Below, one piece after another: positions 57,301 to 64,000 of a stretch of DNA of 64,000 nucleotides. This DNA comes from Caprimulgus europaeus. Lineage: Eukaryota > Chordata > Aves > Caprimulgiformes > Caprimulgidae. The notes under the pieces were generated by a model. The model did no database searches and was not told the origin of the DNA. It saw nothing but the letters and a program-made list of their open reading frames with translations. The DNA lies in the NCBI GenBank assembly GCA_907165065.1, contig OU015551.1, positions 2,811,733-2,875,732 on the forward strand. Direction: 5' to 3'. The first letter of the stretch is position 1; each line of letters begins with the position of its first letter. The position numbers and the translations under genes are program-made.

Positions 57301-60300
57301 TTTGTTTGGCACACGCCTGGGTTTAATATCCACAGTTAGCACAGAGGTAGGACTGCTTTCCTCTGAACATCAATGGATGAGTGAAAATGAGAAGCCTACC
57401 AAGACCAAAAGGCAAAGTGGTTCTAGGAAGAGGACCAGACACCAGCTTTTTTGGGGTTAGGAGATGGCCTGTAGGTGATCTTCTTGCTCCCTGTCAAGGT
57501 ATGTGGTCATTAATCAAGTCAGCTCCCGCTGTTCTGTGGTAGGGCTGGACAGGTCAAACCAAGTCTCCTCCTGAAGGGCATTTGCTCCAATGTTTCTGGA
57601 GTTCTCCTGCTCTCCTGCACCCACTGCAGGTTTTTAATCACATGGGCACAAAAAGAGACTCCTGCCCAGGGCTGCAGATGGAGAGGAATGGCCATCAGTT
57701 GTCCTCCTTCCAACAAACCACCAGCACCAGATTTTGTTCTCTCCATTTCCCATGATGGCTACTGAATTCTTCCTGACTTCTTGCCTTGCTGGGCTGTGAC
57801 CACAAGTAAGCAATGTCTGGCCAGTCCATACACCTGACAACATCTGGAACATCCCACTTTCTGAGCAGCATCCTTTTATCACCATGCCTAATTTCTACCT
57901 CTACCTGAAAGCTTCCAACCCTCCTTACCTCAGACCAGATCAGTGCTGGGTTTAGACCTCAATTAAGCAGCTCAATTAAGCAGCTCAACCCTGCAGTTGG
58001 CTTTAAATGGCTCCAGCTTATCATGTTATTGAAGATAACATCACACAGATGCAGTATATTGGACAGGTAGACCATAATACTTGGATCCAAGAGAAGCATG
58101 ACATGAGTGTTGCTGCCTTTGAGTGAGCTCCTTTGATGACAAAGAGCTGATCTGACTTCAGACTATTTCCATGCATGTTTTTCAGCACCAGTGTTCAGCT
58201 GCCCTGTTCCCCTCCTCCCCTTGCACATTTCCTTCAAGGCAGAGATGATTATGGGATGTGAAAGGTCTGACTCAAGGTGGTAGATCCTTTGAGATGCTTT
58301 TGCCATTGAAGGAAAGAAGGATCTGAAAGAAAACTTGGGGATTGGTAACAGAAGACACTAAAGACTTAATTAAATAAAAGAAGCTGTGGCTGCTCCTCAC
58401 TGGAAGTGTTCTCGGCCAGGTTGGATGAGGCTTTGAGCAACCTGGTCTAGTGGAAGGTGTCCCTGCTGCTGGCAGGGGGGTTGGCACTGGATGAGCTTTA
58501 AGGTCCCTTCCAATCCAAACTACTCAATGATTCCATGATAAATGACAGTACCACTGGAGACTTACTGCTGATTTGAATATCACCACCTCTAGCTCCTCAC
58601 TGAAGGAGAACATGGAGAGCATTATGACTGCACAGAGTCCCCAACTACCAACACTGCTCCTAAGGAGGTGATGGCTCCACTCACAGCCATTTCCTCCCTA
58701 TCCATCAAGAACCATCCAGAACAGCCATTAACTCTCTCTAACAGCCATTCCAGCACAGCACAACCTTGAGCCACAGAAGTTCTGCACGTTATCATCCAGA
58801 GCAAACACCAACAAAGCCCTTCAGGGAAGCACTGGGTCACTGCTATTTGCCTTTATTATTAGCCTTGCTCAATCTATATGCATATTAAGACCAAGGTGCC
58901 CTGGCAGAGAGGAGACAAAGCAGGACACTGTGACTTAGCTTTGATCACTCAGTACTGAATCTGTCCCACGAGCTCTCCCAGCAGTGATCTGCTCCTCTCT
59001 TAGCAGAAATGGCCAAGAAATGGCAAATACCAGTGTAGTATGAGACAAAAAAAAACCCCAAACCAGTAATTAGAGCAAAGAAGAACACCCCTCCTCACAT
59101 CATGAGTTTCTAATTCATCCCCCAAGATGAAATACAAAAATACAGACTCACATCAATGTTGTCAATGTCAAGAATCCTGGAGTGGAACTGGAGACCCATG
59201 GCTTTGGCTTGCTGGATTGGATGAGCCAGCTGACTGTAAGTCTAAATGAAGCAACAAACTTGTGTTACATGTTTGAATTTGTGCTGTCACAAAGGAAAAA
59301 GGATCTTCTACTTAAAAGAACCACCAAAAAATAGAAGAATTAAAATCAGGTTTTTGTAAATATGCTGAACACAGGTCTTGCCAGGTACCAAACAGCTCCA
59401 TCAAATGTTCTGGGCTTCACAGAACCAAATTCTCACTCAAAATCCCACTGCCCCTGGACAGAACAGGAGATCCATCGTTCACAACAGAGTCTGTACACCG
59501 AGGGCACCTGACAGCCAAGGCATCTCTGATTCAGATTTAACAGCAGACAAAGAGAAACAGTCTGGGAACCAAGCTCTCCTCCTACCACCCAGCCAGACCC
59601 TGGAGGCAGACCAGCATTTCCTGGCTCCTTTTAGGCCCCAGCACATATGCTTCATTGTTTATGCCTCGAGAACTGTTGTTGGGGATAGTGAATTTCTATT
59701 TGCTTCCAGCATTCTCATCATATTCTTGGCAGGTATCAACCAAACAGGAGGCAAGACCCTAGAGACCTCCCCACCATGGAGCTTCTAACCTTCAGCACAA
59801 GGATTTAAATGCAAATATGCTACAGGAATATACTGGCAAAGTCAGTATCAGATTGGGATTCTGAGGACAGCTCTGTGAAGCACAAAACAGACCAAAGCCC
59901 GTGGGCTGACAGCGACCTGAGGCTCAGATGGTTCAGCTGCCACTTAAATAAGTTTTTGCTTTACTGGTTTGCATTCCAACACCCCTTAGTGATCAATACC
60001 ACACACTTAACACTTGTGGTATGATTCTGTTCAAGAGTCTTTATCTCCTGGATTCATATTAATAATTAATAGGATTTTCATTTCTTCTCTTGGCTTATTT
60101 TATGGATGATTCTTGACTTATGAGCTTAATTCATAATTACAACTAGCTTAGAAGTGTTTGTCTCATAAACTGCAGTCAATCTGCTACTTCCCTCTAGAGA
60201 TTTGAGTTCTGTGGCATCATTTCAAAGGTTGCTTGAGCCAATAAAGAACCTTATTTATTTTCAGACTGCTTTGAGTATCTTACTCTGACATACTGCTATG

Positions 60301-63300
60301 TTGTTACAAAGATGTTAATCACAAAAAATTAAATGCACACAAAAAAATTGGCTCTTCCAGCATGAGCATTTCCAGCCCTCTGGTGGTGGTGATCAGGAGA
60401 GAGAACATTCACTTTAAGCAATTAAATTCTTTACAAAAAGAACAATTCTGGCTCTGTGTTGCCTACAACACAATTATCTTGGAGCAGAGTAAAGACCAGA
60501 ACAAGTGTCCACCTCTGCTGTCAGGAAATAATGTGCTTTCAGGAAGTTAGGTGGATAAAAACCACAATCACTGAATTGCAACCAATTCATATTCACTGTT
60601 TCAATCATCTAATACTGAAAATTCATCCCAGTACAAAAACAAAACCAGCTTTTGTACAACAAACCTCAATTCTGCAGTGAGATTCTCCAGGCTGCAGATC
60701 ATCTATATTGCAATTTCAGAAAGAAAAACCCCCAAACTTCAGCCTGCCAGGATTATTTGCTGGGATGCTGCAGTGGAGCTGTGTTTGTATAGCAGCTCCA
60801 GGGACAATGGAACTCTGTAAGCAGAAAAGCATCACCTTTTGGGGTCAGCTCAAACATCTCTGCACCTTCTCACCCCATATCTGGGATGCAGGCTCTACTA
60901 AAACCCATCCAGATCAATCAGGGCAGTGAAGAACTGGAGCTAGTTTGAGTTTAGCTCTCAATTCACTACCTGTCTCTAAAAAAAGTCTCTTATATCCAGA
61001 CTATTCCAGCATGCACCTGACTGTATCAGTGCTTTATAGGATGAATATGTTGGATGGGAAGCAGCTGGGCACGTAGATACAACAGCTGGACAGCGTGCAA
61101 GCAAAAAAAAAAGCACAATAAATGGATTTACAAGAGAGAATCACAACCTTTACAGCCATTTTTAGTAGCTCTACTTACTGCTTCATAGCACCAATCTTTG
61201 AGGATATCAAGCTCTCCAGACATCATAGCCTAAGAGAGGGAAGAAAAAAAAATCAAACAAAATACAAACATTTTAAAAACACCTCCTCTATCAGGGAGGT
61301 GAAGTTACCAGCACTTTCAGCAGCCAACCACTTTAAATCCTACATCTTGTGAAACCCTGAAGAAGGACAGGAGCTTCAAAGAGGAACAGCAATAAGAACT
61401 TCTACCTACACACAGGCTGAGGCAGATGTACATAAACCTTTTGATAATTAAGATTAAAAGCTAACTTAAACCTTCCTGTCCAAGAAGTCAGCAGAACACA
61501 CACTAGCCAGAAACCCTGGGAGGTGAGATCTAACAGAAGTGTGGGACCTAACAAAAGTAGGAGTACAAACAAAGAAGGAGATCTACAGTTCTCAAGACTG
61601 CAAAAAATTCAGGGTGCAGAATGAAGAATCAAGCTGCAACTCATGCAAAAAGGTTCAGCTTTAAAACACTGAGTAAGAAACACCTGGAATTCCCAACAAG
61701 ACTAATGCTGGGAATTTAGCAGCTTTCCAAATAAAGTTATATGTGGCAGAGTGGTTTGTTTTGGGTTTTTTTTCAATATAATGCCCATAAATCTTCATAC
61801 TTGATGGCATCTGTAAACTGGCTGCCTACAGTCTGAAAAAAAAACCTCTCCTGTGGAAAAATTCATTCTCTGAGAGACAAGAGCCCATTTTTTGCTGCTT
61901 GCTTTAGTGACACAGCACCAGAAGGAAAAGCAGCTTCACCACAACAGGTCTGTCTTTATTTCACTGTTGACATCCCAGTTCCAGTCACACATCTGATACA
62001 GAAGTCAGTCACTACAAAGACAGCAGTGACCAAACCAAACTGCACAGCAGCATGGGTGTTTGGAGCTCTAAGCATCAAATTATTTTGGATTCATCCTAAA
62101 ATGCTACCTCATGCTTAGGAGTATCAGAAATGTTTCCACATTAGCATGTATTGATTTGAGATATGATCCCTCACTGCACTGTTTTGGAGGAGGAGAAAAA
62201 TAACACCTTGCTCTTCTCTTTGCATCTGTTTAGCTCTCCAGGCCTCTGTTTTTTCCCCAGACTCACACAAATCTCTCAATTTCTGCTGCACTTCTCCACA
62301 TCTCCACTCTCACTCTGTGTTTTCTGACACACTGTGACAGTGAGAGGAGCTATATCCACTGATACCTGAGGTCACATCCTTCATCAGCCCTATCCTCTGA
62401 GTGCTTTTACACTTTAATCTTTAAAAAACATTAATTCCCACATATTTCCTTTGACTAGTGCCAGAACTATTTTCACTGAACCATTTGTCATGACCTGGTC
62501 TTCTTCTCAAGCAGTTGCAGATCACTTGGAGCTCAGTAACACACAGAACATTCTTTCCTCTATCAATATTTGATATCATCATTTGCCCAGTACAGTTCAT
62601 TCACCTACTTCACTTTGATCCCTCTGATGCTCATATCATCTCTCATGGGAGAAGATGGTTTGTTGTTTTCCAGGCAAAAAAAAACCAAAAACCTGCTAGT
62701 CTACTGAATTATAAAATATGATTTTAAACTAAATTGTTATATGGGATCCAACTTCCTTTTTCCCAAGGTTATATCATATTCTGTGCAAAGCTGGATGCTT
62801 GAGAAGCAAAATACTGTGGAAGCTTTTAATTTTAGCATTGGAAAACTAAAAGAAAAATGTTCTGTGTTATAATAAAATGAAAAAACTAAAATAAATGCAT
62901 CATAGTCTACCCTCACCTTACCTCCAAGACATTGGGGATGATATCACGCTCACATTGCTTTAAAAAACGATCTTTGTCAAACGATGGATCCACTTTGAGT
63001 ATCTCTGTCAAAACTTCAGACATTTCTGTCTTGGAGAACAAGCCACCTAAGAAAACAATTCAGTGAGACTGGTGGCACAACAACTGCAGCCAGAAAACAA
63101 GAGAAAGACTTTTGGTTATATCCCAGAGAGACAACTGAGAACAACTGCAAACTACCCGTTATGCTTGAGATTTATCTCACCCAGCACTTGCCATCACACT
63201 GCACTGCTGATCCAGCAGCAGGTTGTTACACTGCATGAGACTAGATAATGAGCCATGGCAAATATTCTAAAGCTCCAGAACTTGTCCCAAAGGTTAGTGC

Positions 63301-63475
63301 CACAGGGAGGACACCAGCACAGGCACTGGGAACACAGCTAAAGGGCTCGAGAGGCGCTTGCACGGCGGTGATGAAACGTTACCTATTAAGTCAGTGACTT
63401 TGTCTGTGACAGCTCTGGAAGCTCGAATGAAGGCATTATCACTTTCATCATACTTCATTTTCATTTCAAAGAACC
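51270..63475 (-). CDS. TIMM44: TIMM44, 3' half of the gene (last six exons)
   Basis: This encodes the C-terminal 195 residues of mitochondrial import inner membrane translocase subunit TIM44. TIM44 is a matrix-side peripheral protein that tethers mtHsp70 and its co-chaperones to the TIM23 channel, so that presequence proteins are pulled into the matrix. The six minus-strand exons are 63383-63475, 62922-63046, 61179-61229, 59152-59241, 55044-55154 and 51270-51389. Every intron starts with GT and ends with AG, and phases are compatible throughout (phase 1 between the first two, phase 0 afterwards). The joined product begins FFEMKMKYDESDNAF, passes through GGLFSKTEMSEVLTE and DWCYEATYSQLAHPIQQAKA, and ends SSSSTEQIL followed by a stop. 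These are hallmark stretches of vertebrate TIM44. If the length matches human TIM44 (452 residues), this segment is residues 258-452, which is the membrane- and cardiolipin-binding Tim44-like domain. The start codon, mitochondrial presequence and coiled-coil N-terminal domain are beyond the right edge. No frameshift or internal stop is seen, so this is a functional gene. The family assignment is from recognised sequence, not a search. Confidence 0.97.
51390..55043 (-). other. TIMM44 intron (3.65 kb)
   Basis: Phase-0 intron between the last two coding exons, with donor 'gtaagtg' and acceptor 'tttccag'. It is noticeably free of CR1 compared with the first 51 kb, and I recognise no embedded RNA gene. 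Confidence 0.85.
55044..55154 (-). CDS. TIMM44: TIMM44 exon
   Basis: This 111-bp phase-0 exon encodes 37 residues: LAMGKMMEQGPVLIITF, then QAQVVMVIKNQQGEVVEGDP. These are beta strands of the C-terminal domain. The acceptor is 'cactgcag' and the donor 'gtaagtg'. The intron on its 3' side is long (51390-55043, 3.65 kb). Confidence 0.96.
55959..56129 (+). repeat. AT-rich microsatellite in a TIMM44 intron
   Basis: Mixed (TA)n and (AAAT)n units over about 170 bp in the 55155-59151 intron. Confidence 0.95.
58379..58542 (+). mobile_element. CR1 LINE 3' fragment in a TIMM44 intron
   Basis: Sense CR1: 'gaagctgtggctgctcctca', 'ttggatgaggctttgagcaa', 'ggtgtccctgctgctggcag', 'actcaatgattccatgat'. It sits in the 55155-59151 intron, antisense to the gene. 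Confidence 0.93.
59152..59241 (-). CDS. TIMM44: TIMM44 exon
   Basis: This 90-bp phase-0 exon encodes 30 residues: TYSQLAHPIQQAKAM, then GLQFHSRILDIDNID. The acceptor is 'catttag' and the donor 'gtgagt'. It forms the middle of the Tim44-like alpha/beta domain and joins in frame to the exon at 55044-55154. Confidence 0.96.
61179..61229 (-). CDS. TIMM44: TIMM44 exon (51 bp)
   Basis: This short phase-0 exon encodes 17 residues, AMMSGELDILKDWCYEA. Its acceptor is 'ctcttag', preceded by a pyrimidine tract that reads as A/G-rich on the + strand, and its donor is the strong 'gtaagt'. The codons join cleanly to the exons on both sides. Confidence 0.96.
62922..63046 (-). CDS. TIMM44: TIMM44 exon
   Basis: This 125-bp exon has acceptor 'ttcttag' and donor 'gtaagg'. 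It starts with two bases that complete the split glycine codon and ends in phase 0. It encodes GGLFSKTEMSEVLTEI, then LKVDPSFDKDRFLKQC, then ERDIIPNVLE. With human numbering and no indels, the proline in VDPSF falls at position 308, a residue reported as altered (P308Q) in human oncocytic thyroid tumours. It is conserved here. Confidence 0.96.
63383..63475 (-). CDS. TIMM44: TIMM44 exon (start of Tim44-like domain)
   Basis: This 93-bp exon has an upstream acceptor 'ctttcag' and a downstream donor 'gtaacg'. It begins with the last two bases of an arginine codon and ends with the first base of a glycine codon, so both flanking introns are phase 1. It encodes FFEMKMKYDESDN then AFIRASRAVTDKVTDLI, the amphipathic helices that open the C-terminal domain and that, in studied TIM44 proteins, contact membrane lipid. 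The donor has C instead of G at position +5 and is the weakest of the five donors visible in this gene. Confidence 0.96.
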
Positions 63476-64000
63476 CTGAAAGGAAAGGAGACATGAGCAG
63501 CAGCAGTGTCCTTCCACTACAATCCCCAACAAGGGAAACAACGTGCAATGAGTTGCAGATGAAACCTGCTGGTTCACTTCTAAACCTCTTTGTTCATTAA
63601 CACATTTCAATTTCCACAGTTACTTTTCTCCCCATCTTCCTGCAATTTTCTGATCAATAACTGTCATGAGAAGAATGAGGGCTTCTCTGACTTCAGCTGT
63701 TAGAAACTCTGGGCTTTCTACACAGATTTACACCTAGAAAAGACTCTGGATTTGCTCACACCAGTAACAGTCTGCTTACACCCCTCCATTCAGTCTGCTA
63801 CAGGGGGTAGAAGGTTGTGAAACCAACACCAGAAAGTTGAACTGGGAGGGAGAAATCAAGAACAGACCTTAAACTTTGCCAGTTCTTAATAAAATAGCAA
63901 GACCTCAGTAAGGAGGCAGTTTTTAAGTAGCTCTATGTACTTCTGAGCCTTGGTAAGAAAGCAAGTGAAGCGTGTCACAGAAGTACAGAAGTCACTGATG

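Overview
The window looks like nuclear DNA of a bird, probably a songbird or another neoavian. It carries about two dozen fragments of the avian CR1 LINE, whose 3' ends have the typical sense-strand ending (a 'ggtcccttccaacccaaacc'-type block followed by 'attctatgattc'). It also carries several copies of one avian endogenous-retrovirus LTR family, and it has short vertebrate exons with GT-AG introns. I see no bacterial or phage genes. Organism and chromosome are inferred. The one gene I recognise, TIMM44, lies in the human 19p13.2 region, which corresponds to a GC-rich avian microchromosome (probably chromosome 28).

Only one protein-coding gene can be read with confidence. It is the 3' half of TIMM44 on the minus strand, as six exons between 51270 and 63475. 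TIMM44 is the matrix-side subunit of the TIM23 presequence translocase that anchors mtHsp70 (the PAM motor). All six splice junctions, their phases and the stop codon agree. Together they give 195 C-terminal residues, the complete Tim44-like domain. The N-terminal exons lie beyond position 64000.

Positions 1-51269 hold no confidently readable coding gene. This stretch is mostly repeats: CR1 fragments on both strands; LTRs near 2.2-2.7, 9.3-9.6, 16.1-16.7 and 26.3-27.4 kb; and many tandem arrays. The arrays are pentamers at 7.9 and 43.4 kb, a 31-bp array at 20.7 kb, a 22/20-bp array at 23.2-24.2 kb, three ~210-bp tandem copies at 24.7-25.3 kb, a 12-bp array inside an LTR at 26.5-26.9 kb, a 51-bp array at 33.4 kb and a 45/48-bp array at 37.7-38.3 kb. 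A compact CpG island at about 34.78-35.13 kb has a CCAAT box, GC boxes and a good splice donor on the minus strand. It is probably the promoter and first exon of an unidentified gene or lncRNA whose remaining exons I could not find. The sequence just upstream (35.13-36.16 kb) is extremely G-rich on the + strand. Several AT-rich, TAATTA-rich islands (3.1, 12.4, 24.4, 42.1 and 48.3 kb) look like possible conserved non-coding elements.

I did not find an undescribed enzymatic or defence system. The most unusual signals concern repeat biology: an LTR whose AT-rich segment expanded into about 38 copies of a 12-mer, an LTR inserted inside a CR1 that can be rejoined by eye, a minisatellite with separately homogenised blocks, and the unassigned CpG-island promoter. 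Long reading frames across the tandem arrays and the G-rich tract follow from base composition and are not annotated as genes.
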